Shown here: positions 49,460-57,559 of the stretch, piece after piece
Layout of the letters: each line of letters starts with the position of its first letter
Numbering within the stretch: position 1 is the stretch's first letter
From: DAOMFB01 sp963801475
GTDB lineage: Bacteria > Acidobacteriota > Thermoanaerobaculia > UBA5066
Assembly: GCA_963801475.1 (NCBI GenBank)
Contig: CAWDEX010000001.1
Location: 62,001-126,000, forward strand
Length of the DNA stretch: 64,000 nucleotides
Direction: 5' to 3'
Made by a program: the position numbers and the translations under genes
The notes under the pieces: model-generated
What the model saw: only the letters and a program-made list of their open reading frames with translations
Database searches by the model: none
What the model was told of the DNA's origin: nothing

Positions 49460-50953
49460 TCACCAGGCCCAGCCCAGAAGCTCCTCGGGCTCGCGCACGA
49501 GCCGCGTCCGGATGTCCTCGACGTCGATGGTCGCGAGCGCGCGCCGGTAGCCGTGCGTCCCGATGACGAGCGGCGGCTCCTCGTGGATCCGCCGCCAGAG
49601 GAGGTCGCACAGATCGTCCGTGCGCTCCTTCTGCCGGCGGTGGTAGTTGTAGAAGCCTTCGTGAAAGGCGCGATCGATCTCGGAACCTTTCGACGTGTCC
49701 CCGAAGAAGCTCCGGCGGGCCCGACCCGTGGCGCGCTGGGTCAGGACCTGCTTCTTCCGGCGCTGCCGGAGCTCGTCCGGCGCCATCCGGTCGAAGGTCT
49801 CGGGGCGAAGCGGTTCGGCGAGCCCTTCCGTGTCGATGGCCAGGTTGAAGAAGCAGTGCTCGAGGTCGACGAGGGTCACGACGCAGCGCCCCCCCGACTC
49901 GTCGAGGAAGGCGTTCCGCGGGCGGACGTCGGCGTTCGAGAAGAGGAGGGCGAAGGCGATATGCCTCCCGAGCTCCCAGGCGATCCGGGGGCTGAGCTCG
50001 CCGGCGTATTTCCGCCCCGGCGCCTCGGAGATCGCGAGTACCGGCTCGGCCGCGTCCACGAGACCGGCCCGGCAGGCGGGGAGGCCCGTCTCCGCCTGCA
50101 GGCGGTAGGCGAACTCCTCGACGTGCGCGGTCTCCGGGAAGAGGAAACGCTTGAGGAAGAGGCGATGCGGCGGTCCGTCGAGGTCGGCCGCGAAGACGAG
50201 GTTGTAGCGTCCTTGCTCGTCGTCCTCCACGGGGGCGAGCCGCTCAACGCGGAACCGGTCGCCGAAGGCCGCAAGCTCCCCGCCTTCGGCCACCAGGGGC
50301 GCTGGCGGGCGCCGCGAGAGGTCCCAGAGGCCGAGATGCGCCGCCGAAGGCACCGTTCCGTCCCGACCGGCGACCTTGACGCCGACCGTCCCGAGGCCGA
50401 GGGCCGAAGGCGCCTCGACGTCGTTCGCCAGGGAGTCCCCGACCGAGAGCACGCGCTCCGGCGCCGCGCCGAGGCGCGCGAGGAGACGCTCGTAGATTCC
50501 GGGATCGGGCTTCACGAGTCCCTCGTCGCACGAGAAGACAGCGGCGTCGACGAGCCCGGCGAATCCGAGGTCGCGAAAGGCCTGCGCGTGCGGGCTCGTC
50601 AGGTTCGAAAGGGTGCCAACGCGGAGGCCCCGCCGCCGCAGGAACTGGAGGAGCGACCGGGCGCCGGGCTCGACGCGGATCGAGGCGATCTCGGCCTCGA
50701 CGGCGGCCCGGCAGGGGGCGATCGCCTCGACCCGACCGGGGGCGAGCGTCGCGACGAGGTGGCGGGAGAAGGCCCCGGTGTCGGCGAAGGGGCGGCGGAG
50801 GAGCTCCTCGCGGACGAGCCGGACCCAGGCTTCCCGCGAGGCCCCGAGCAGGGCGTGGACCTCCCGGTGCAGCGTCCTGCGTCCGATGTGGAGAAGCGTT
50901 CCGTACAGATCGAAGACGACGGCGTCGAGTTCGCCCGCATTTCCGGCGCTCAC
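49460..50953 (-). CDS. HAD-like hydrolase fused to a kinase-like domain
   Basis: 497 residues from a GTG overlapping the activator's stop (GTGA). The N-terminal ~205 residues are a HAD phosphatase (VVFDLYGTLLHIG; GTLSNLTSP; EGLVKPDPGIYE; LSVGDSLANDVEA). The C-terminal part is a kinase-like fold reminiscent of HipA/phosphotransferase families, with LFLKRFLFPETAH (Lys), FSNADVRPRNAFLDE (catalytic-loop-like Asp/Asn) and TLVDLEHCFF (metal Asp). Substrate unknown; it may act on the activator, a signal, or the peptide. Its coupling to the sigma-54 activator argues for a regulatory role. Confidence 0.7.
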   Translation of the reverse strand: MSAGNAGELDAVVFDLYGTLLHIGRRTLHREVHALLGASREAWVRLVREELLRRPFADTGAFSRHLVATLAPGRVEAIAPCRAAVEAEIASIRVEPGARSLLQFLRRRGLRVGTLSNLTSPHAQAFRDLGFAGLVDAAVFSCDEGLVKPDPGIYERLLARLGAAPERVLSVGDSLANDVEAPSALGLGTVGVKVAGRDGTVPSAAHLGLWDLSRRPPAPLVAEGGELAAFGDRFRVERLAPVEDDEQGRYNLVFAADLDGPPHRLFLKRFLFPETAHVEEFAYRLQAETGLPACRAGLVDAAEPVLAISEAPGRKYAGELSPRIAWELGRHIAFALLFSNADVRPRNAFLDESGGRCVVTLVDLEHCFFNLAIDTEGLAEPLRPETFDRMAPDELRQRRKKQVLTQRATGRARRSFFGDTSKGSEIDRAFHEGFYNYHRRQKERTDDLCDLLWRRIHEEPPLVIGTHGYRRALATIDVEDIRTRLVREPEELLGWAW

Positions 50954-52044
50954 GGCTTCAGACGGTGATGCCGGAGGAAGTCCATGAATTTCTGGTACTC
51001 CCCGGCCGGGAGGCGAAGCAGGTCGAGAAGGTGGCGGTAGCTTCCGTCGGCCTCGAGGAGGCCGCGCCGGATGACGTCCTTCACCATGCTCCGGCAGAGC
51101 TCCCGGTCGAGGAACGGGGTCGCGACGGCCTGCCAGAAGTTCTCGCCTCCGGCGACGAGCCGACGATAGAGATCCCCGGCGCGCGGCTCGGCCGGCGCCT
51201 CCTCGTCGTGACCGAGGGCGGAAATCACGTCCTGGGCCTGGATGACGTCGCCGTCGCAGAGGGCGTAGGCCGTGGTGACGACGCTGAGGAGCTCGCGCAC
51301 GTTCCCGGGCCAGGAATACGCTTCGAAGATCCGCAGGGCCCCGCCGGAGGCCGTCTTGTGGACTCCGTAGCGCGCGTGGAGCCGTCCGAGAAAGTGGAGG
51401 AGGAGAAGATGCCAGTCGTCTCCGCGGCTCCGGAGCGGCGGGACCTCGATCAGGAAGTAGCGGAGCCGGAAGTAGAGGTCGTGCCGGAAGGCCTCCCGCG
51501 AGATGAGCGGGTCGAGCGGGCGGTTCGTGGCGGCGACGACCCGGACGTTGACGCTCTTCGTCGTCTCGGAGCCGACCGGCTGGAACTCCCCCCGGGCGAG
51601 GGCGCGAAGCAGCATCACCTGGGCGCTCATGTGGAGGTCGGCGATCTCGTCGAGAAAGATGACGCCGCCGTCGGCGGTCTCGAAACACCCTTTCCGGTCG
51701 GCCGAAGCTCCCGTGAAGCTTCCTTTCTTGTGGCCGAACAGCTCGCTCACCGTGAGGTTTCCTTCCTGGTACTGCGGGCAGTTCACCGAGACGTAGGGCT
51801 TGCCGCGCCGCGGGCCGAGCAGGTAGAGCGCCTGCGCGATCGCTTCCTTCCCCGATCCGCTCTCGCCGGTGATCAGGACGGGCTCGTCGAACGAGGCGAC
51901 CTTATCGACCTTTGCCAGGAGGGAGAGATAGCCCGGTGCCGACCCGACCATCTCGATGGCGCGCCGCTCGCCCCACTCTTCCGTGGAGAGGGAAAAGACA
52001 CGGTGAGCGATGTCGCTCATCACGGAACGAGGGTCGTGGGTCAT
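50950..52044 (-). CDS. Sigma-54-dependent transcriptional activator (AAA+), short form
   Basis: 364 residues. AAA+ core: Walker A TGESGSGKEAIAQAL, the sigma-54 contact loop KGSFTGASADRKG (GAFTGA variant), Walker B GGVIFLDEIADL, and arginine-finger and sensor regions (FRHDLYFRLRYFLIEVPPLR; YSWPGNVRELL). There is no N-terminal receiver or PAS domain, so the input must come from another protein. The C-terminal ~70 residues (EADGSYRHLLDLLRLPAGEY) are a Fis-like helix-turn-helix candidate. It is the likely activator of the precursor promoter. Confidence 0.9.
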   Translation of the reverse strand: MTHDPRSVMSDIAHRVFSLSTEEWGERRAIEMVGSAPGYLSLLAKVDKVASFDEPVLITGESGSGKEAIAQALYLLGPRRGKPYVSVNCPQYQEGNLTVSELFGHKKGSFTGASADRKGCFETADGGVIFLDEIADLHMSAQVMLLRALARGEFQPVGSETTKSVNVRVVAATNRPLDPLISREAFRHDLYFRLRYFLIEVPPLRSRGDDWHLLLLHFLGRLHARYGVHKTASGGALRIFEAYSWPGNVRELLSVVTTAYALCDGDVIQAQDVISALGHDEEAPAEPRAGDLYRRLVAGGENFWQAVATPFLDRELCRSMVKDVIRRGLLEADGSYRHLLDLLRLPAGEYQKFMDFLRHHRLKP

Positions 52045-52068
52045 GGTGCCGAATCCGGACCGCAGATT

Positions 52069-53301
52069 CTACTGCCGGAAGGAGGGCGAGGCGTCGGAGG
52101 GACGGAGGAGGTCCTTCAGGCTCGTCCCCTGGAGCACCCCTCGCTCCTCGCGCGTGGCGCGCGAGAAGACCTCCCGGAGGGTCGCGGCGACGGGGTCGTC
52201 CTCGCCCGGCACGGTGCGGGGCGCCGACTCGCCGATGGCACGGGCGACGGCCCAGAGCGAGATCTCGTCGGGCGACCGTGTCAGGGCGTAGGCCCCCTCG
52301 TCGTCCCGCCGCGCCAGCTCGTCCACGACCAGCCGCGCGAGAACCGTCTCCACGTCGGCTTCGGGACGCCCGGTCGCCTCGCCGAGCGCGCCGATCGAAC
52401 GCGAGGCGCGGTCGTTCTCCCAGGCCGCCGCGAGGGGCAGGAGCAGGCGCACCGCCTCGTACAGGCGGCCGCCTCGCCCGGTCCGCGCCGGAGCGTCGTG
52501 TCCGAAGAGCTCCACCCGGTACTGGAGCGCATGGGCGAGCGCGATGCCGAACAGGAGGATCGTGAAGGCGATGCCGACGGCGAGGACGAAGATGACCGCC
52601 GCCGAGATGGAGCCGTAGATGACCGACATCGTGGTGCGGAAGGAGGTCAGGGCCTGCGCGCCGCGGGCGAAGAGGATCCGGACGACCGTCAGCCCGAGCG
52701 CGGCAACGACGGCCGCCGTCACGGCCGGGCCCCAGCGAACGCGCGCCCCGGGGAGGATCCGGTAAAGGAAGACGAGGAGCCCGGCCGTCGCCACGAGGCC
52801 GAGGGAGCGGAACTCGGTCAGGGAGGCCCCCGACTCGAGGAGAAATGAAGTGAAGACGCCGACGGCCACCGGGCCGAGGACCATGACCGAGATGGCCACG
52901 CCGAGCCGGACGAGGAGCGGCCGGGGGTGGACGGTCGTCCCCCAGACGCTCTTGGCGGCCCCCTCGATCTGAAAGAACGTGCGGACCGAAGCGGCGAGGA
53001 AGAAGAGGGAGGCCGTGCCGGTGAGGGTGGTGGCCTGGTGCGCGAAGGCCTGGATGGCATCGAGCACGTCGCGGCCGGCCCCCGGAACGACCCAGCGGAT
53101 CACGCGGTAGAGGCCCGTTCCGTTCGCTCCGAAGACGGTCGAGGCGAGGAAGGTGACGGCGGCCATCAGCGGCACGATGGTCAGGAGCGACGCGTAGGCG
53201 AGCGAGGCGGCCAGGTCGAATCCGCGCGCGTCCAGAAAGCGGCGGACGGCACCGCGGGCGATGACCCGCGAGAGGCCGAGAGCGTCCCGGAAGGAGGTCA
53301 T
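52069..53301 (-). CDS. YihY/BrkB-family inner-membrane protein
   Basis: 410 residues. The BrkB pattern is clear: DLAASLAYASLLTIVPLMAA near the start, ~6 membrane segments to residue ~265, and GSISAAVIFVLAVGIAFTIL. The C-terminal ~140 residues form a soluble, winged-helix-like tail (VETVLARLVVDELARRDDEG). The family is named after tRNA/processing or serum-resistance genes, but its biochemical role is not settled. The ATG at 53301 has TAGGAT 8 nt upstream and no strong ribosome site. Confidence 0.88.
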   Translation of the reverse strand: MTSFRDALGLSRVIARGAVRRFLDARGFDLAASLAYASLLTIVPLMAAVTFLASTVFGANGTGLYRVIRWVVPGAGRDVLDAIQAFAHQATTLTGTASLFFLAASVRTFFQIEGAAKSVWGTTVHPRPLLVRLGVAISVMVLGPVAVGVFTSFLLESGASLTEFRSLGLVATAGLLVFLYRILPGARVRWGPAVTAAVVAALGLTVVRILFARGAQALTSFRTTMSVIYGSISAAVIFVLAVGIAFTILLFGIALAHALQYRVELFGHDAPARTGRGGRLYEAVRLLLPLAAAWENDRASRSIGALGEATGRPEADVETVLARLVVDELARRDDEGAYALTRSPDEISLWAVARAIGESAPRTVPGEDDPVAATLREVFSRATREERGVLQGTSLKDLLRPSDASPSFRQ

Positions 53302-53309
53302 TCGCCCCG

Positions 53310-53315
53310 ATCCTA
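53310..53315 (-). promoter_or_regulatory. -10 box TAGGAT before the BrkB-family gene
   Basis: TAGGAT ends 8 nt before the minus-strand ATG, again the leaderless spacing. Confidence 0.4.
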
Positions 53316-53384
53316 GCGCTGGCGCGGCTTCGCGCACCGCGCGGGGTGTGAGAACATTCCGGGCGGTCGACAGGAGGTTCTCCC

Positions 53385-53678
53385 ATGGGCGACACCCCCA
53401 ATCTCGAGAATGCCGCCAAGGTCGTCGAGGAGAAGATCGACGCGACGCGCGAGTCGCTCGGCGACCGGGGCGGCCGTCTGAAGGCGAAACTCGGCGACGT
53501 GGCCGACGACGTGAAGCAGAGGGCCCGCGACCTGCGCGAGAAGATCGCCGACACGTCGTGGGACGACGTCGTGGACAAGACGTCGAACTTCGTCCGCGAC
53601 CACCCGGCCAAGGCGGTGGGGATCGCGCTCGCCACGGGCTTCGTCCTCGGTCTTCTCTTCCGGCGGAGAGACGACTGA
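53385..53678 (+). CDS. Small DUF883/ElaB-like membrane protein
   Basis: 97 residues. An amphipathic, charged helix (~8-70: KVVEEKIDATRESLGDRGGR ... DLREKIAD) ends in one membrane segment, AVGIALATGFVLGLLF, and a basic tail. This matches YqjD/ElaB proteins, which anchor ribosomes or respond to stress at the inner membrane. AGGAGG precedes the ATG. The next gene starts inside its stop (TGATG). Confidence 0.8.
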   Translation: MGDTPNLENAAKVVEEKIDATRESLGDRGGRLKAKLGDVADDVKQRARDLREKIADTSWDDVVDKTSNFVRDHPAKAVGIALATGFVLGLLFRRRDD

Positions 53679-53965
53679 TGTCCGCCTCCGAGATCCGGCC
53701 GCCGGCCCCGCACGGCGCCTCGCCGGACGGGCCGGTCGGAGGGGCCACCGGCGCGTTCGAGTTCCTCCCGAAGGACTTCGACTGGAAGGGGAGCGCTCTG
53801 GCCACCGTCCGGCGCTATCCGCTCCCCTGCCTGCTCGGCGCGGCGGCGGTCGGCTTCTGGCTCGGCCGGACCCGGGGTCGGGCCATCGCGGGGGCGGCGG
53901 CCGGCGTCCTGGCCAACCTCGCGATCCGCCAGATCGCGAGCGCCGTCGAAACCACCGAGTTCTGA
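53678..53965 (+). CDS. Small membrane-associated hypothetical protein, 95 aa
   Basis: Begins at an ATG overlapping the upstream stop, so translation is coupled. A disordered N-terminus (RPPAPHGASPDG) is followed by two hydrophobic stretches, PLPCLLGAAAVGFWLG and AIAGAAAGVLANLAI. It looks like the partner subunit of the DUF883-like protein, which is a common pairing. Function unknown. Confidence 0.7.
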   Translation: MSASEIRPPAPHGASPDGPVGGATGAFEFLPKDFDWKGSALATVRRYPLPCLLGAAAVGFWLGRTRGRAIAGAAAGVLANLAIRQIASAVETTEF

Positions 53966-54010
53966 CGCGCGCCCCCTCCGCGGGACGGTTCCGGCGTCCG
54001 GACGGCGTCG

Positions 54011-54016
54011 TAGACT
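54011..54016 (+). promoter_or_regulatory. -10 box TAGACT before selD
   Basis: TAGACT lies 6 nt before the selD ATG, which lacks a ribosome site, consistent with a leaderless mRNA. Confidence 0.45.
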
Positions 54017-54022
54017 GGCGGC

Positions 54023-55144
54023 ATGGAACGCGTGACGCGCACGCACCCGTCGATCCTGGTCTTCGCCTCCTCGGCGGGGTGAGCGTGCAAGCTGGGTCAG
54101 TCTGACCTCTCGAACGTCCTGAAGGACCTGCCGCGGGTTTCGGACCCGCGCGCTCTCGTCGGATTCGACACGTCCGACGACGCGGCGGTTTTCCGCCTCG
54201 GCGAGGCGGCGGATCCGGAGGCCGAGACGATCGTTTCGACCATGGACTTCGTCACGCCCGTGGTCGACTCTCCGTTCGACTTCGGCCGCATCGCCGCCGC
54301 GAACGCGCTCTCCGACGTCTACGCCATGGGGGCGGATCCTCTCTTCGCCCTGAACATCGTCGGCTTTCCCGTGAAGGCGCTCCCGCTCGACGTGCTGGGC
54401 GAGATCCTGCGGGGCGGCGCGGCCGGCGCGGCCGAGGCGGGGATTCCCGTCCTGGGCGGGCACTCGATCGACTTCGACGTGCCCGTGTACGGGATGGCGG
54501 TGACCGGTCGCGCGAAGGCCTCACGCATCCGGCGGAACGTCGGCGCCCGGCCGGGCGACGCCGTCGTCCTGACGAAGGGCCTCGGCACCGGGATCCTGAC
54601 CTCGGCCCTCCGCGCGCGGGTACTGTCCGGGGCGGTGAAGAGGCTCCTCTCGAAAGGTGGCGGGCCGGAGCCGGACGAAGAGGCGGCGGCCGTGGCCTCG
54701 ATGACCCGACTGAACCGCGAGGCGTCCCGCGTCGCCGCGTGCTTTCCTGTCTCTGCGGGCACCGACGTGAGCGGCTTCGGCCTCCTCGGGCACCTCCGCG
54801 AGATGCTGACGGGGCCGGGGCTCGCGGTCGAGATCTCGATGGCCGACGTACCGGTCCTCCCGGGCGCGCGCCGGCTCGCGGCCGAGGGACACGCACCCGA
54901 AGGGTCCCGGAAGAACCTCGCCGGGGGGCGAGCCCGGCTCGAGGCCGGCGGTGTCGCGGACGTCGACCTTCTCCTGCTCGCCGACGCCCAGACTTCCGGC
55001 GGCCTCCTTCTGACGGTGTCCGACGCCGAGGCGGGTCGCCTCGTGGCCGCTCTGCGCGAGGCGGGCGACACGGTTTCGGCGTGTATCGGCCGCATCCTCC
55101 CGGCGGGGGAACGCCCCGCGGAAACGATCCGGATCATTCCCTGA
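54023..55144 (+). CDS. selD: Selenide, water dikinase (SelD), selenocysteine-containing
   Basis: Makes selenophosphate from selenide and ATP, the donor for selenocysteine synthesis. Read through an in-frame TGA at 54080-54082 (codon 20), it is 373 residues. The residues around it, SSAG-U-ACKLGQSDL, match the active-site loop of SelD, where Cys or Sec is catalytic (G-C/U-x-CK). Further motifs are DTSDDAAVF, STMDFVTPVVDSPFDFGRIA and GGHSIDFDVPVYG. Stopping at the TGA would leave only 19 residues, while the frame downstream is intact for 353 codons. TAGACT lies 6 nt before the ATG. selA and selB are not in the window. Confidence 0.9.
54080..54107 (+). promoter_or_regulatory. UGA selenocysteine codon with candidate bacterial SECIS hairpin
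   Basis: About 12 nt after the UGA, GGTCA and TGACC form a 5-bp helix closed by a GTC loop. This is the size and position of bacterial SECIS elements, whose apical loop carries GU. Outer pairing is imperfect, so the element is a candidate. Confidence 0.55.
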
Positions 55145-55157
55145 AGGAGGGACGACG

Positions 55158-55484
55158 ATGACGAAGGATGAAGAGACCTGGGTGCTCGCGAGGGCCGTCG
55201 CCAACGAGGCCGACGGCGCATTCGTCGCCGGCTTCCTCGAGGCGCACGGCGTTCCGGCTCGCGTCGTGGACGAGGGCTTCAACCTGACGCCGATTCCGAA
55301 CGAACGCTGGGAGTTCGCGGTCGTCGTCCCGGAATCGCGTCTGTCCGAAGCCCAGGAGGCGCTCACCCGGCGCGAGGCGGAGTTTTCGGCGGCCGGGGGG
55401 GACGAGGACTCGGTTCTGACCGACGAGGGACCGGTCCACGTCGATCCAAACGCGCCGGACGGCGAGCCCGGTCCCGACAGATAG
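55158..55484 (+). CDS. DUF2007-like putative signal-transducing protein
   Basis: 108 residues. It has the DUF2007 plan: an N-terminal strand-helix (WVLARAVANEADGAFVAGFL) around EAHGVPARVVDE, then WEFAVVVPESRLSEAQEAL, i.e. a small alpha/beta ferredoxin-like domain. An acidic tail follows. GGAGG precedes the ATG. It is 13 bp after selD and likely in its transcript. Biochemical role unknown. Confidence 0.8.
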   Translation: MTKDEETWVLARAVANEADGAFVAGFLEAHGVPARVVDEGFNLTPIPNERWEFAVVVPESRLSEAQEALTRREAEFSAAGGDEDSVLTDEGPVHVDPNAPDGEPGPDR

Positions 55485-55487
55485 AAT
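55482..55487 (+). promoter_or_regulatory. -10 box TAGAAT before the PEGA kinase
   Basis: TAGAAT lies 21 nt before the ATG, leaving room for a short leader and a weak ribosome site (GGAG). Confidence 0.35.
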
Positions 55488-55508
55488 CCGCGCCGGGCTC
55501 TGCTGGAG

Positions 55509-57491
55509 ATGTTGCCGGAACGGATCGGCCGCTACGAGATTCTCCGCGTCCTGGGAAAGGGCGCCATGGGGGTCGTCTACCTCGCGCGCGATCCCCAGAT
55601 CGAACGCGAGCTGGCGCTCAAGACGATCCGCTTCGACCGCGGCGAGGGAAGCTTCAACGCCGAAGAGGCCAAGGCGCGGTTCCTGAAGGAAGCGAGGATC
55701 TCGGGCCGCCTCCAGCACCCGCACATCGTGACCATCTTCGACGTCGGCGAGGACGGCGGGATGCTCTACCTCGCCATGGAGTACGTGCCGGGAGGGAGCT
55801 TCTCCCAGCGCCTCGCCGATCCCGACTCGCTGTCGCTGTTCGACCGGGTCCGGATCGTCGCGGAGGTCGCCGAGGCGCTCGGGCACGCCCACGAACGGGG
55901 CGTTCTTCACCGGGACGTCAAGCCGGCGAACGTCCTCCTGACGCCGCACCTCGACGCCAAGGTCACCGACTTCGGCATCGGGAAGCTCCTCGCGGGCGAT
56001 TCGGACCTGACGTCCACGGGCCAGATGGTCGGCTCTCCCGCCTACATGTCGCCCGAGCAGATCAAGGGGGAGAAGCTCGACGCCCGGACCGACATCTTCT
56101 CTCTCGGCGTGGTCCTCTACCAGGCGATCACCCTGCGGAAGCCGTTCCCGGCCGACACCTTGACGACGCTCGTCTACCAGATCCTCCACGAGGAGCCCCC
56201 CGACCCGTCGGCGCTCCGGTCCGATCTGCCGCCGGAGTACTCGCCGATCGTGAGGAAATGCCTCGCGAAGAAGCGCGAGGACCGCTACACCACGGCCACC
56301 GAGCTGGCCGGAGACCTTCGCGCCGCGCTCGGCGACGCGCCGGTGGCGCGGACCAGCGGCATCAACGCCAGCCGGATGGAGGCGATCCGCGCGCAGGCCG
56401 GCGTGACCGAGCCCCCCACGCAGCCGACTCCCGCCGTCGACCCGGAGTCTCCGACGATCACGACGGGCCGCCGGATGGGCGAGGCGGCCCGGAAGGTGGA
56501 GGCCGAGCAGGCGAAGAAATCGCAGGCGGCGGAAGCCGCGGCCGGGAAGAAGAAGGCGGGGCTCCCGGCGGTCGCCGTCCTCGGCACCGTGGCCGCGATC
56601 CTCGTCGTCCTCGGCGTCATCGCCGTGAATCGGAGCGCCTCCCGTAAGGAGTCGACCACCGCCGAGAGCGCGCCGCCGGCCACCACGGCGGCGGCCCCGG
56701 CCGCGCCGTCACCCGCCTCTCCGGACGCTGCGCCGACCGCGGCCCCGCCGGCCGTCTCGGCCAGCGAGGTTCCGGCACCCGACGTGACGCCCTCGCCCGG
56801 AACGCGCAAGACGCCGAAGCCGAAGTCGACGACGGCGCCCGTCCCGACCGTGCCGCCGTCGAAGGCCGCCGTCGCGGCGTCGGCCGCCGCCGCTTCCGCC
56901 GCGGCCGCCGCCGTCCCGACACCCACGGCCCGGGTCGACGCAACCTACGTCGTCAAGCGGCTCGTGAAGCTGAACGTCTCTCCCATCCAGGCGCGCGTCT
57001 TCCTCGACGGGAAGTACATCGGCATCTGCGACGACTGGGACGGCGCGGGGGGCGGCGCCCTTCTCTACTTCTACAAGGAGGGGACCCACCGGGTTCGCTT
57101 CGCCTACCCGGGCTACCGGGACCTCGTCGTGGATCTCTCCGTGAGCTCGAACGCCACGGAGGACAAGATCGAGGTCGAGCGCGACATGGAGAAGGGAAAG
57201 GCCGAGGGGCCGCCCGGGCCCGCAGGCGACTTCCGGCGCCCGCACTACAGGACGGTCGGTGCCACGATCTTCAACGTGGATCCTCCGGACGCCACGGTCA
57301 CCCTCGACGGCAAGGAAATCGGTCCGGCGTCGAAGTGGACGTCCGAGGAGCTGGCCCTCGACGGCCCGGCGGTCCACGACGTCGTCCTCAGCGCGCCCGG
57401 CCGGGAGCCGCTGGCCCTCCGCATCCTCGTCTCCCAGACGGCTGGCGAGGTCCGGGCCAACGTCAAGGAGAAGCTGAAGAAGAGCAACTGA
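55509..57491 (+). CDS. Membrane Ser/Thr protein kinase with PEGA domain
   Basis: 660 residues. The kinase (~8-275) shows LGKGAMGVVYLARD, LALKTIR, VLHRDVKPANVLL, TDFGIGKLL and MSPEQIKG. A juxtamembrane segment leads to one membrane helix (~352-372: LPAVAVLGTVAAILVVLGVI). Outside the cytosol there is a long Ala/Pro/Thr-rich stalk and PEGA-type beta domains (LNVSPIQARVFLDGKYIG; FNVDPPDATVTLDGKEIG). PEGA domains sense or bind the envelope. Activation-loop sites could feed the FHA proteins of the 27-36 kb block. It is the kinase gene nearest to selD, not linked to a phosphatase. Confidence 0.93.
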   Translation: MLPERIGRYEILRVLGKGAMGVVYLARDPQIERELALKTIRFDRGEGSFNAEEAKARFLKEARISGRLQHPHIVTIFDVGEDGGMLYLAMEYVPGGSFSQRLADPDSLSLFDRVRIVAEVAEALGHAHERGVLHRDVKPANVLLTPHLDAKVTDFGIGKLLAGDSDLTSTGQMVGSPAYMSPEQIKGEKLDARTDIFSLGVVLYQAITLRKPFPADTLTTLVYQILHEEPPDPSALRSDLPPEYSPIVRKCLAKKREDRYTTATELAGDLRAALGDAPVARTSGINASRMEAIRAQAGVTEPPTQPTPAVDPESPTITTGRRMGEAARKVEAEQAKKSQAAEAAAGKKKAGLPAVAVLGTVAAILVVLGVIAVNRSASRKESTTAESAPPATTAAAPAAPSPASPDAAPTAAPPAVSASEVPAPDVTPSPGTRKTPKPKSTTAPVPTVPPSKAAVAASAAAASAAAAAVPTPTARVDATYVVKRLVKLNVSPIQARVFLDGKYIGICDDWDGAGGGALLYFYKEGTHRVRFAYPGYRDLVVDLSVSSNATEDKIEVERDMEKGKAEGPPGPAGDFRRPHYRTVGATIFNVDPPDATVTLDGKEIGPASKWTSEELALDGPAVHDVVLSAPGREPLALRILVSQTAGEVRANVKEKLKKSN

Positions 57492-57498
57492 GCGTGGA

Positions 57499-57542
57499 GG
57501 GGGTCCGGGGGGACGACGCGCGAGCGTCGTCGGAGGGCGCCG
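57499..57542. repeat. Partial copy of the G-run element with a perfect hairpin
   Basis: GGGGGTCCGGGGGG (57499-57512) precedes GACGACGC-GCGA-GCGTCGTC, an 8-bp hairpin with a 4-nt loop. The C-run half seen in other copies is missing. It lies between convergent genes and may act as a transcript end for the kinase gene. Confidence 0.5.
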
Positions 57543-57559
57543 GTTCCGCCCGGCTCGTC

